This document shows, piece after piece, positions 53,456-64,000 of a DNA stretch of 64,000 nt. The DNA comes from Siderastrea radians (Eukaryota; Cnidaria; Anthozoa; Scleractinia; Rhizangiidae). Position numbers and translations under genes: made by a program. Under the pieces are notes generated by a model. The model had not been told where the DNA came from. It did no database searches and saw nothing but the letters and a program-made list of their open reading frames with translations. The stretch is taken from assembly GCA_964017195.1 (NCBI GenBank), contig OZ024898.1:8497294-8561293 (forward strand). Direction: 5' to 3'. The first letter of the stretch is position 1, and each line of letters opens with the position of its first letter.

Positions 53456-55863
53456 GGATGTTACTAAAACGGGGAATGGGGAATGGGGAATGGGGAATGG
53501 GGAATGGGGAATGGGGAATGGGGAATGGGGAATGGGGAATGGGGAATGGGGAATGGGGAATGGGAAATAGTGGTCAGCGGTAATACTTAAAAAATTAAGT
53601 TGGAGTCTGCGCAGTACGGCAAAGAAACGAGGATTGCACGTGGAGAGCGAAAGATGGAAGGTAAGAATATTTATCTGTCAGTTTTTCCCGAGTTTTTGGG
53701 ATTATTGAGTTTCTGTTTATTAAAATTAACCAAAAATATTGATTTGCAGGTAATGAGAGAAACGATGATGTTTAGGATCACGAGGTTATCGTTATCGACA
53801 GGTTGGAATAAAAAGATTCGTATCACTTTGAGTAGAGTCGCTTCGAGTGTTACAGTGAAACCCATTAAACCATGAACGCCTAAATTATTTCTGGAATGTT
53901 TATTGTTCTGCGACTAATCAGATTCGAGACGTAACCGCAACAAACCGCAAGAGTAATTAGCTGAAAGGTTTCGATCACGAAACGAGTCGGTGGCTTTTGC
54001 GTCCACGATAAATTCTCAGTTTCACCGCCGATTAACAAACACTCTGAAATTGTTATTTTGTTTTCTATTTCAGAGTTTATGCATAAACAAAGAATAACTA
54101 TAAACGATATTTTACTGAAAAGAGATAAATAATCGAACAGACACGGCTAGGAGCGCGTCTGGGAGCAGAATCGAGAGCAGAATAATTGTATTCAGTTTTT
54201 GATTTGTTTAAAAAACGGCCTCTCCGGTGGTGTCAGTCATAATCATTTGTAGGTTTCAGCCTTTCCCTGTTTGACCAAAACAGTTAACTGAATAACTTTG
54301 CAAAAGTTTTTCTTTACGCTACTATGGTGAGGAGAACAGTGTATCAAGCTCATTCACGGCAAACTCTTCCGTCCAAGATGTCACGCAAGCCGTTAGCCGA
54401 ACATTTTACGTTATGGACATGAAACAACGAGCTGGATTTTTCTTCCACGATTCTCAATTTTTTTATACCCTTTGGAAATACTGCAGTTGTTATTCTTTTC
54501 AATTTCAGATAGCTTCTGTATGAGCGAAGGATAGACGGCACAAGTGAACAAATGTCCAGTTCTAGTAAAAGCGATTCGTGCGTTTAGTATATTTTAAAAA
54601 AGATACGTTTCCTTCGGTGTTTGCATAAACATCCCATTTATCACTTCTTTGGTTTTGCCTCAAAACGTGCTTGTTTTTGGCCCTCATTTGATGTTTTCGA
54701 TTCCGTCGGTCCAAAGTAACACAACTACCGAACTGAGACCTAAATAGCCATCAAAAGCGAGTGTAATTTTTTTCATTGTGCTTTAACTTTCTATCGGGTT
54801 ATTCATTCATTCATTCATTCATTCATTCAACGGTACGCAAGTTGCACGCATGTTTGTATCTGCAACGGCAGGCGTGTTTGTGTTTGCCGTGAAAACTCGG
54901 GTCTAACAGAAACTACAGTAATTATTTGCTCTACTGCAATAATCGGCGGTGAAACTGCGTGACATCTTGGACGGAAGAGTTCTGCCGTGAATGAGCTTGA
55001 TACACTGTTCTCCTCACCACAGTAGGGTAAAGGGAAACTTTTGCAAAGTTATTCAGTTAACTGTTTTGGTCAAACAGGGAAAAGGTTGAAACCTACAAAT
55101 GATTAGAACTGACAACACTGGAGAGGCCGTTTCTTAAAAAACCAAAAACTGAATACAATTATTCTGCTCTCGATTCTGCTCCCAGACGCGCTCCTAGCCG
55201 TGTCTGTTCGATTATTTATCTCTTTTCAGTAAAATATCGTTTATAGTTATTCTTTACTTATGCATAAACTCTGAAATAGAAAAAAAAAATAACAATTTCA
55301 GAGTGTTTGTTAATCGGCGGTGAAACTGAGAATTTATCGTGGACGCAAAAGCCACCGACTCATTTCGTGATCGAAACCTTTCAGCTAATTACTCTTGCGG
55401 TTTGTTGCAGTTACGATCTCGAATCTGATTTGTCGCAGAACAATAAACATTCCAGAAATAATTTTAGGCGTTCATGGTTTAATGGGTTTCACTGTAACAC
55501 TCGAAGCGACTGTACTCAAAGTGATACGAATCTTTTTATTCCAACCTGTCGATAACGATAACCTCGTGATCCTAAATATCATCGTTACTCTCATCACCTG
55601 CAACTCAATATTTTTGGTTAATTTTAATAAACAGAAACTCAATAATCCCAAAAACTAGGGAAAAACTGACAGATAAATATTCTTACCTTCCATCTTTCGC
55701 TCTCCACGTGCAATCCTCGTTTCTTTGCCGTACTGCGCAGACTCCAACTTAATTTTTTAGGTATTACCGCTGACCACTATTTCTCATTCCCCATTCCCCA
55801 TTCCCCATTCCCCATTCCCCATTCCCCATTCCCCATTCCCCATTCCCCGTTTTAGTAACATCC
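53456..55863. mobile_element. Complete fold-back transposon, 2.4 kb
   Basis: The arms 53,456-54,382 and 54,956-55,863 are inverted copies; the tips read 'ggatgttactaaaacgggg'. Just inside each tip is a heptamer array (GGGGAAT)n, about 13 units on the left and 9 on the right. A loop of about 573 bp includes an (ATTC)n run. The element is flanked by an exact 10-bp duplication ACGTTCAAAA (53,446-53,455 and 55,864-55,873). No transposase is visible. Long arms with tip satellites resemble Foldback/FB or Mutator-type TIR elements. Confidence 0.92.
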
Positions 55864-55873
55864 ACGTTCAAAA

Positions 55874-57657
55874 GGAAGATTCACACTTTTTTCTTCAAAT
55901 TTTTTTTGTCAAAAATCGCAGAAGTTCCGCACTTTAAAGGGGCATAGTCATGAGGATTACGCAGATATTTGGTCAAAACTGTGCTAAAATTATCGGAAGC
56001 TAACTTTATCCATGACCAACATTGTGTTTGAGCATTGAAGGGACCATGTTAACTTAATTTCATCAAGAGAAAACAAACCATGACCATTTAATATCAATTT
56101 AATGTCAAGACGCTGAAAGAATTTGAAAAGCTTAGCCTAATTTTTTCAAATTTCAATCCATTTCCATCCGCGCCATCCGTAGCAACAGACGACAGAAAAT
56201 AGTTTCAATGAAGTAATATAGTCTTTGGTAACAAAACTAGACCATTATTTTGTGGGCGTTCATTGATGTGAGGACATATTTTTTTATTTTTAAAGTGAAC
56301 TAAAATAGCGTGACTATGCCCCTTTAATGGCTTACTTGTCCGCATTTGAGTTTGAGCTCTGAACAGGTGATTCAACTGCGCACGAGCAGAATTATTCGCA
56401 GCAAAACGACTTTGCACCGTAATGCGCACGAGCAGACAATTATTCGTAGGCAGTTATTTGCAGTGACGTAATGGTCTCTCGGCCAATTAAAACGGCGGAT
56501 AAATCAACGTGATGATAATAAACAATAATCAAACTTCAACCCAGTAGCTAACCAACAACGGTTTCCGCAACACCAAGAAACACCCAACATTGTGTCGCAC
56601 GTTCACACATTCCAGACTCAAGGGATACGTGTTTAATCCTGGAAAGAAATTATTAAAGCCGAAAGAAACTTAAAACGAACGATCATGCCGCGTTTACACG
56701 ACACCGGTATGAGTTCTTATCAGGTTGAGAATCTCGTTCCGGTACAGCCCTTGGGATGAAAGGTAACGGTGTGACTAGCACCTACAAGATATTTTGGACC
56801 AGTATCATGCAAACGAAAAGAAACCGAGATGAACTCGTGGGTATGAAATTCGTGCAAGAATAAGTATTACAAATACAATTCATTTATGTAGCAGTGTTGC
56901 CCCTAAGCAAAGGCAATAGAGGTACGCGAAGGGGAACAATGGGCATGGAAATACATACATTCGTGAGATGGCAAGGAATGGTTGACAACGAACAAAATCT
57001 TAAAAATTAAGTGATATTCTAACAGGCGGAAATTGGAACTAACGGGGACGAAAAGGGAGGAGTTCAGCTCCCTGTCAGCCCTGGAATAGCAAGTCCTTGA
57101 TATCTAACTTAAAAATCAGGTGGACAGACCTTCAGCCTGCCCTCACATATCCACCACTCCGGTGAAATCAAAACTTTCGACAGCCAATCAGAAACTAGTA
57201 TTTGCACTAGTCGGATTAAAAGACTCAACAAGACTAGAACGTCTCAGAAGTGAAGCAAACAAACAAACGAACAACATACTATTTCTCCATCCGAGAATAC
57301 TATCACAATGTGAAAGCACTTTCTAAACATCACGTACTTTACCCTTAATGTCACTTTAAGTAGTAACAAACGTTGTTGTGGTTGCCGCTTCATGTATTAT
57401 TGTTGACAAGGAAATTTAATTTGGTGGGAAGTACCGAGAAAGTGGCAGCTCGATGGATGACACCTCTTGACAGCACGCTGACACAAAGGAGTGTTAATTT
57501 CTATCACCGGAGTTGTTATTTGTGTCTGTTCTCGTATCTGTTCCTAGTTCTTTTGATACGTATCTCGGAGGCTGTTTCTCTGTATGTGGTTTCCTTGCCC
57601 TGTTGTTGAATACTCTTTTCCTGGAGTTTCCCCGGACATGGGCCTGTTTTGGGCCTG
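55874..57657. other. No gene recognised
   Basis: Ordinary intergenic DNA. ORFs under 80 codons lack motifs and overlap on both strands. Confidence 0.45.
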
Positions 57658-57926
57658 TTAGAGAGGTCCTTTTCTCTGTATGCCTCTGTGATCTGTCCTG
57701 GTAGCGACTGTCCACTTTAGGAGCATGAGCTGGTTCTGGGTTCTTAAGAGGGGTCCTTTTTTCTGCATGCCTTTGAGATCTTTCCTCGTACCAACTGCCC
57801 GAAAAAAAAAACTTCTTTTGCAGCCATGGATTTTACAAGCCCCCTTTTTGGAGAGAAACCGCAGACCACATTTGAGTGAGGGACAAATATCCATTTCCCT
57901 CACTGTTCGCGTTGCTTTTTAGCATA

Positions 57927-57995
<69 letters not shown>
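57658..57995. repeat. Repeat related to the TXNDC5 5' end, with (ATT)n
   Basis: 57,812-57,905 matches 47,347-47,430 ('gagagaaaccgcagaccaca'), again followed by an (ATT)n run (57,926-57,995). On its left, two diverged copies of an 83-bp unit ('gaggtccttttctctgtatg' and its variant) are seen. Confidence 0.6.
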
Positions 57996-57996
<1 letters not shown>

Positions 57997-58036
57997 ACTG
58001 TAGACTGCGAGCAGTTCCTCTCTGCATAATCGAGTG

Positions 58037-58318
58037 GGCAAAATCAAAATCAAAATCAAATAGCTTTATTGTAGTCCCAACCTTATAGCCGTACACAAGT
58101 GCACCACTAATCGGGGAGACTGAAGATCGAATTGGAATTTGGAGGTGTTGGTTTTTGAGGAGAGGGGAAAACCGGAGTATCCAGAGAAAAACCTCTCGGA
58201 GCAAGGACGAAAACCAACAAGAAACTCAACCCACATATGACACCGGGACCGGGAGTCGAACCGGGCCACATTGGTGGAAGGCGAGTGCTCTCACCACTGC
58301 GCCATCCCTGCTCCCCAC
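58037..58318 (-). mobile_element. tRNA-derived SINE, full copy
   Basis: Minus-strand head 'ggatggcgcagtggtgagag' (A box), 'ccggttcgactcccgg' (B box), with an anticodon region reading TCC (Gly-like). The body runs through 'cgagaggtttttctctgg' to a (TTTGAT)n tail. Head, body and short tandem tail make the SINE call firm. Confidence 0.85.
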
Positions 58319-58339
58319 AAATCACGCACCAAGCACCGG

Positions 58340-58565
58340 CGAGCAAATCACGCGAAAGGGCACGCGTGGGGTCGCGCGATCGATGATCGATCAAGCTAAG
58401 GTACAATGCAGACAAAGTTGCATTGTATTACAGAGCCTTAACTGCTCATCAGAAAACAAATTTATGTAGCTTCTCTCTGGATAATCCAGTGGGCGAGCAA
58501 ATCACGCGAAGGGTCACGCGAGGGGACAAGCAATCGGGGATCGATCAAGCTATTGAAGGCAATTC
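58340..58565. repeat. Direct repeat of 'gcgagcaaatcacgcga' block
   Basis: A block of about 65 bp occurs at 58,339-58,400 and again at 58,493-58,556 ('atcgatcaagct' end). Confidence 0.65.
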
Positions 58566-59088
58566 GAGCAGCAAAAAGATGAAGGCACAAGAAAACTTGC
58601 TCGCTCGCTCCGGCTCGCTTCGGCTTGGTGATTTCTTCAATTGAATGAAAAGGGACAAGCAGCGAGAGGATCCGTATTGAAAAGGGAAGGAGAACAGCGA
58701 TGAGCATTCACATTGAAAAGGGACGAGCAGGGAGAGGATGCGGACGCAAGGAAACTCGCTCACTTACTCCCTTTTTTAAAGGCTTGGTGATTTCCTTTCT
58801 CTTCCTTCGACGGAACTGTGTCGTTTCGAAAAAGGAAAAGAAAAGTAAAAAAAGAGCGCCTGATTGATCGCAGGTTACAAATAATAATAATAAAGCTCTT
58901 TTCATTCAATGGCCAACAGGGAAACACATGTTTTGCAAACTCCAAATTGCAAGACGCACGAGCTTACTTGGATTATAAAACCTCTGAATGCAAGGAACCA
59001 CACAACGCAAAATAAACTCAGCCGGTACTTCTTATTGCCGGATCTCGCTTTGTTGAGATGCTCGTAACAGACAAAACTGTAACGTGTG
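58566..59088. other. No gene recognised
   Basis: Contains tandem-like 'gaaaagggacgagcagggag' blocks (58,645-58,745). No protein motif. Confidence 0.4.
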
Positions 59089-59220
59089 AATAAACTATTT
59101 TGATTGCAAGGCTGGCACAACGGCAAAAGGACACTTTTAATCAGGCCAATATTTCAACTAGTACAACTGGTCTTCTTTAGGGCCAGTGCTAATATAATAA
59201 TAATAATAATAATAATAATG

Positions 59221-59260
<40 letters not shown>

Positions 59261-59565
59261 GCATTTCTATAGCGCCATATCCAAGGGCTCATGGCGCTTT
59301 ACAACGTAATAGTAATTTTTAAAATAGATTAAAAAATTTACATCAGTGATACAAACCATAAAATATAAAAATACTTAACTAAAATATATATATAGAAGAG
59401 CATAAATATATAAAAATACTAACTAATAATAATAACAATAATAATAATGATAATAATAATAAAAATAATAATACGGCTTCTTATTATTATTAGTTGAAAT
59501 ATTGGCCTGATTAAAAGTGTCCTTTGCCGTAGTGCCAGCCTTACAATCAAAATAGTTTATTCACT
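59089..59565. mobile_element. MITE with about 75-bp TIRs, expanded by ATA repeats
   Basis: Same ends as 47,637-47,848. The interior holds (ATA)n runs and a 'catttctatagcgccatatc' block typical of retroelement 3' ends. Confidence 0.72.
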
Positions 59566-60112
59566 TGGATTCTTATTACAATACAAATACGTGGCAGGAT
59601 GAATACGTGGTTAAATGTCCGGGGGGGGGGGTGGGGAAGGGGAGTACTCAGGCATATTAATGACGGGCAAGAGTTGGGTGCGAAATAAGCGAAGTGGGAG
59701 TTTTTTTAGGTTAGAAATTTTCTGGTAAACTTTTCTGGGGTCGAAAGATTTTGGCAGGGCTTCTTTAGGGCTCATATAAAGCTCAGTGCCTGAGTACCTT
59801 AAAGGTGAGTTGTATAAAACTTAACGTCGTGCGTAACTGCTAACGTCAGATGTTCACTCCAGTCAAAATCACTATTTCAACGTCTGACGTTAGCAGTTAC
59901 TTCCAGCGTTAGGTTTTATGCAACTGAACCAAGAATTCTCATGCTTGTATCAAACAATTGTGTCAGTCTGTTCATTTTCATAAACAGAAGGAGAATTCTG
60001 TTTTTCGTGCCTGTCGGATGCGTGAGGAATAAAGAGAAGTGGAAGTATAAACTATCTGGGACTGTCTTGATTTTTTATCTAATAATCTAGTTATAATAGA
60101 ACTCCACATCTC

Positions 60113-60146
<34 letters not shown>

Positions 60147-60395
60147 TAATAATAATAATATTAATAACTTTATTTACGTATCTCATCTTCTAGCATCTTA
60201 ATGACATCCTCAAGTGTTCCAAGCTCGTCTTAAAAAGCTTTCAGTTGCTGAAAAATCGAGAATACCACTTGCGCGCGCTATTTGACAACTCAGTGACGCA
60301 TTTCGAGTGCATTACGAACAAAGGTAGGCAAGTTTTCTTTATTCGGCTTTGAAGAAGCGTGGAAAGCTTTAATCAGTGTGTCTCATAGAAGTAAA

Positions 60396-62537
60396 ATGGC
60401 TACGGCAAAAGAATTCAACCAAGAAATCAGTCGGTTTGAACATTACTACGGGGAGAGCGAGGAGAACAATCACATAGACTGGGAAGCACAGGAAGTAGGG
60501 CAAACAGTGGAGACTGAAAACCAACGTTATACGGTGATTTTCGGTGTGCTACAATCCAAGAGACAACGTTTGAAAATTACAAAGATCGTTAAAATAAGAG
60601 AAGAGACTATCGTCGGAGTACGCCTGACCAGAGTACTTTACATCGCTCAAAAAGGAAATCAATTCTACGTTCACAATCAAACTGTTGCTGGCCTCATTCC
60701 TCGTAAACAGAAGCTTCTAACCGACTCTGAATTTTATTTAAATTTCACCGGGACCACATTCCACCTGCCTGAAACATACAAATTTAAATACTATCAAAAC
60801 GCGGTGGAATGCTGGGTCCATAACAACATTCTACAAGATCCGCATCAACTGCACATTCTAGTCAAGGCTAACTTCAAGAAGTTCGTCCGTGCTCTGGAGA
60901 GAATAAGAACAAGGTCAACTCAAAGAACAACGTGGAACTTCACAGAGGGCCAAAACGTTTCGCCTTTCGAATCATCTTCAGAAGAAGAGGATTCTGTTGA
61001 TGACGAAAATCGACGGGATGACAAGGATTGCGAGGACGGCGAGGATTGTGAGGGCGGCGAGGATTGTGAGGGCGGCGAGGGTTGCGAGGACGTCATTGAT
61101 TCTGAGAACGATGAGAACTACGAGGATGACGAGGGCTGTGAGGACGGCAGGGATTCCGGTAAGGAGGATGAAGATGACAAAGGTGATGAAGAAAAAAGCA
61201 CAGCAGAAGAAGATTATGACGCTGATGATGAAGAATCGTCACAACAAGATCCTGATGATTCTGACGATAATAGCTCTGTCGCTTTTCATGGTTTGGATTG
61301 GTTGTGTGATGAGAATAGGAATGTTTGTGGTAATGGTTTTGACGCTGATGTTGAGAGAATTTTTGAGGATGAGAATGTGAAGGACGATTTTGGGGGTTGT
61401 GGAGATTTTAGCAGTGATTCTTTGGAAGTATATGATGGTGTTCGTTGTTTGTTCGGTGAAGGTACTGACGTTTGTTGCGATGAATATGATGATTTTAGGG
61501 ATGGCTGTGGTGATTTGGGCCATGATAGTTTAGTTGGATGTGATGGGTTTAAGCTATTGTATGACAGTGATAGTTTTGATGACGTTAACAATGGTGTTAA
61601 GGCAGTTGAGAATGACGTTGCTGTTAAGGGTGATGTTTCCTGTGATTTGGAGGATGATGGTTTAGTTGGATGTGATTGGTTTCTTTTACTGTATGGCGAC
61701 GATAAAGGTGTTCAGGGTGATAGTTATGATGACGATGAGGAAGGTTGTGAGGCATGCGCGGTTGAAAATGAGGTTGATGTTAAGGGTGATGGCTGTGGTG
61801 ATTCGGAGGACGATGGTTTAGTTGGATGTGATGGATTTCTTTTACTGTATGGCGACGATAAAGATGTTCAGGGTCATAGTTTTGATGACGATAAGGAAAG
61901 TTGTAAGGCGGTTGAGAACGAAGTTGATTTCAAGGATGATAGTCGTGTTAATTTGGACGATGACGATTTTGTAGGCTTTGATGGTTTTGATTATTTATAT
62001 GATAAGGACAATGAAGTTTGTGGTGATGGATTTCAGGACGTTAAGAATGGTTTGGAGACTGAGAACGATTTTGATGTCAACGATAGTTTTGAGGATGGAC
62101 GCGATTTTGTCGGTGTTAATGTTGATGGGTTCGATAGATTTGGCTGTTTTTCTGGTGAGGAAGACAATGTTTGGGACGATGGTGTTGATCTCAGTGATGT
62201 TCAGCATAGTTCAGAGATTAAGAACGATTTTGATTTTGATGAACTGGAAAAGAAGGAAGAGACAAAGGATGTTTTTAAGGGCGGTGACTGCGGTCCTGTC
62301 AAGAAAGAAGTCAAAGAAAGAGAACACTCTGATATGCAAAAGAAAGAAGAGGTCAACACGGAAAACACAACGAAAGATGAAGGAAAGCCAAAGAAGCAGA
62401 AAGTAAAGAAAAGAAAAAAATCTGTTCACAGGGTGGATTTGCGGCAAGATTTTGAAAGTTTTTGTCAAGGGAAAAGTTCTTTTGTAACCTTAAATTTTTT
62501 ATATATTTTTAATATTCATAATTTTAATTATTCATAA
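60396..62537 (+). CDS. Acidic Asp/Gly/Cys repeat protein 2 (family not recognised)
   Basis: Twin of the gene at 48,498, 713 residues from the conserved ATG. The N-terminal 190 residues differ from the twin at roughly a dozen sites. The acidic part has one extra module of about 48 residues ('DGLVGCDGFLLLYGDDKDV' appears twice, at about 61,650 and 61,805), giving seven modules. At the C-terminal end an extra A in a poly-A run (7 instead of 6, about 62,414) shifts the frame, so the last 40 or so residues ('SVHRVDLRQDFESFCQ...') differ completely from the twin's ('FTGWICGKILKVFVKG'). No signal peptide. Which C-terminus is ancestral is unclear. Function unknown. Confidence 0.85.
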   Translation: MATAKEFNQEISRFEHYYGESEENNHIDWEAQEVGQTVETENQRYTVIFGVLQSKRQRLKITKIVKIREETIVGVRLTRVLYIAQKGNQFYVHNQTVAGLIPRKQKLLTDSEFYLNFTGTTFHLPETYKFKYYQNAVECWVHNNILQDPHQLHILVKANFKKFVRALERIRTRSTQRTTWNFTEGQNVSPFESSSEEEDSVDDENRRDDKDCEDGEDCEGGEDCEGGEGCEDVIDSENDENYEDDEGCEDGRDSGKEDEDDKGDEEKSTAEEDYDADDEESSQQDPDDSDDNSSVAFHGLDWLCDENRNVCGNGFDADVERIFEDENVKDDFGGCGDFSSDSLEVYDGVRCLFGEGTDVCCDEYDDFRDGCGDLGHDSLVGCDGFKLLYDSDSFDDVNNGVKAVENDVAVKGDVSCDLEDDGLVGCDWFLLLYGDDKGVQGDSYDDDEEGCEACAVENEVDVKGDGCGDSEDDGLVGCDGFLLLYGDDKDVQGHSFDDDKESCKAVENEVDFKDDSRVNLDDDDFVGFDGFDYLYDKDNEVCGDGFQDVKNGLETENDFDVNDSFEDGRDFVGVNVDGFDRFGCFSGEEDNVWDDGVDLSDVQHSSEIKNDFDFDELEKKEETKDVFKGGDCGPVKKEVKEREHSDMQKKEEVNTENTTKDEGKPKKQKVKKRKKSVHRVDLRQDFESFCQGKSSFVTLNFLYIFNIHNFNYS

Positions 62538-64000
62538 GAAAAAATTCTTAAAGTAGAAAACTTCATGCTGAACGGCTAACGCTGGCCTTAGGGAATGATT
62601 TGAAGTGATCCCGGCTTGAGTGGAAACTAGAAACTATTTTTGTTGATAAAGAATCTTGATTCAACTTTTCCAAATTTTGACCATTGTGCGTTTTTAGCTT
62701 TTTAATTTCTCTCATCTGCTTTTCTTTAATTTTAAACTTCGGCCATTAGCATCAAGTCTCATTCAGGTTTATTATCAGTAGCTATTATGAAGAAATCACT
62801 GAATCAACCCATAATGCAATTAGAGCTATTTGTCATCGGTGGAAGATACCGTATATCAGGAGTAACATGGCGACTGCACATCACATAACCGAAGAAACCG
62901 GCTGAAAACATCCAAATTGGGGCACGAATGAAGCAATTCTCTGACGTTTAGCTGAAATTTCCAACTATGTCACATTACAGCGCAAAGCACAATACAGTAA
63001 CCACTTCTTTCAAATTCACAGACTTTTGTGGAAGATCGACTATCCATTGGCCCATTTTCGAGCTTTTTTTGCAGCGTTAGTTTCAATCTGAGGTAAAATA
63101 TGCACAACTACCAGCTGACAATTGGTGAATGCTACACAAAACAGTACCCAGAGTTGTAAATAGCGGACCTTTCACTGGGATTTGTGAACATTTTAATTGA
63201 GATTAATACCAATCCTGTAGAGATGCTTCTTTTGTTTTTTGTTTTCAGCGGTCTTGTGATCTTGAAACTAGCCTATTGTGATTGGTTGTAGGTTCTCCCA
63301 ACAAGTGTGCAATTGAATTGAAAGTGGCTGCTGTTTTGTGCAAACGTTGTAGTGATCCGGCCGCCATTGTATAAGCGTGGTGTCCTCCACAAGTAAAAAT
63401 AGTCATGCTTTGATAACTTTGTGGCTACCTATAGAAGATACCACATGCATGTTAGACTTAAATGTGGCGGCCTAACATCTGTAAGAGTCATAGACGAATG
63501 AAGACAGCGTTCGAGTTATACAGTTAAGTCGCCATGATTTAGTGTACCTGTGGTATCTTCCACAGGTATCGCAGCTGAAAAATGTCTGGCTGATCGATGA
63601 ACGCCTTTTGCCTTAATCGAGTTTTAAGTTTTACACTATAGTCATCTGATCAATTTTTCTCTAAGATAACTCTGTGGTTTTCGTCCTCTCTAATGGCCAC
63701 AGTGAGTTTGTTCGTCAAGATTTCTGTTGAGTGTTTTTTTATCGATACACTTTAAATACGTCCGTCATATTTTGTTTCATTCTCGTTTCTCTAACGTACA
63801 TTCTACAGCTCAATGAATGTTTTGAACTTAAGCATGAATGTCCATTTGAAATGATTATTTTAATTTCCTGTGTGAAAGAGCTTTATTGAAACTAGTCTTT
63901 TAAAAGTAAACGAAAAGAAATGTCTCTGGGTGTGAACGTATCTTCAATCTCGCCCAGTAGAACCATGGAACGTTGATTGTCGTAGTTGTACCAGAAGTTA
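62538..64000. other. 3' flank of acidic gene 2
   Basis: Matches 50,430-52,220 apart from the 273-bp MITE. No gene. The duplication runs off the window. Confidence 0.6.

Larger units (their letters stand above)
59600..64000 (+). repeat. Segmental duplication carrying acidic gene 2
   Basis: Partner of 47,860-52,250. A (TAA)n insertion of about 85 bp (60,113-60,197, with 'taataactttatttacg') is unique to this copy. Confidence 0.92.

Noticed and set aside
53471..53565. (GGGGAAT)n as an interstitial telomere
   Set aside because: Animal telomeres, including those of cnidarians, are TTAGGG. The heptamer lies symmetrically at both tips of a transposon with a target duplication.

Overview
This window is nuclear DNA from an animal, most likely a cnidarian and probably a stony coral. 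The reasons are: spliced genes, intronless class A GPCR genes in a local array, tRNA-derived SINEs, a Penelope-like element with a GIY-YIG domain, LINE 3' ends, many short TIR/MITE elements and AT-rich intergenic DNA. No operon, CRISPR array or bacterial signal was seen. The species call is inference.

Layout. (1) 1-27,660: four diverged copies (A-D) of a segmental duplication, each with one rhodopsin-class receptor. A (minus, 3,987-4,946) is dead. B (minus, 10,728-11,861) is intact. C (plus, 16,925-17,923) is intact but has a short tail. D (plus, 26,083-27,147) is intact through TM7, but its tail was replaced by a 449-bp transposon insertion. The copies are broken up by mobile elements, and several have their empty target in a sister copy. 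(2) 27,660-31,080: tRNA-like SINEs, sequence without a recognised gene, and a minisatellite. (3) 31,087-47,357, minus strand: a complete 12-exon gene for a three-thioredoxin-domain ER oxidoreductase (TXNDC5/ERp46-like), which I assembled from splice sites. It encodes a signal peptide, CDHC, CSHC and CRHC active sites and a C-terminal HDEL. Its introns are full of repeats. (4) 47,860-52,250 and 59,600-64,000: a duplicated block carrying two near-identical, apparently single-exon genes. Each encodes an acidic Asp/Gly/Cys repeat protein with a conserved N-terminal domain of about 190 residues and a Lys/Arg-rich end. I do not recognise this family. (5) 53,456-55,863, between these two copies: a complete fold-back transposon with arms of about 0.9 kb, tipped by (GGGGAAT)n and flanked by a 10-bp target duplication.

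How it fits together: the receptor array and the acidic pair both look like recent local gene amplification. The TXNDC5-like gene is a conserved housekeeping gene of the secretory pathway lying between them. The best candidates for something undescribed are the acidic repeat proteins, the transposon-swapped receptor tail and the satellite-tipped fold-back element. All calls come from reading the sequence; no database search was run.
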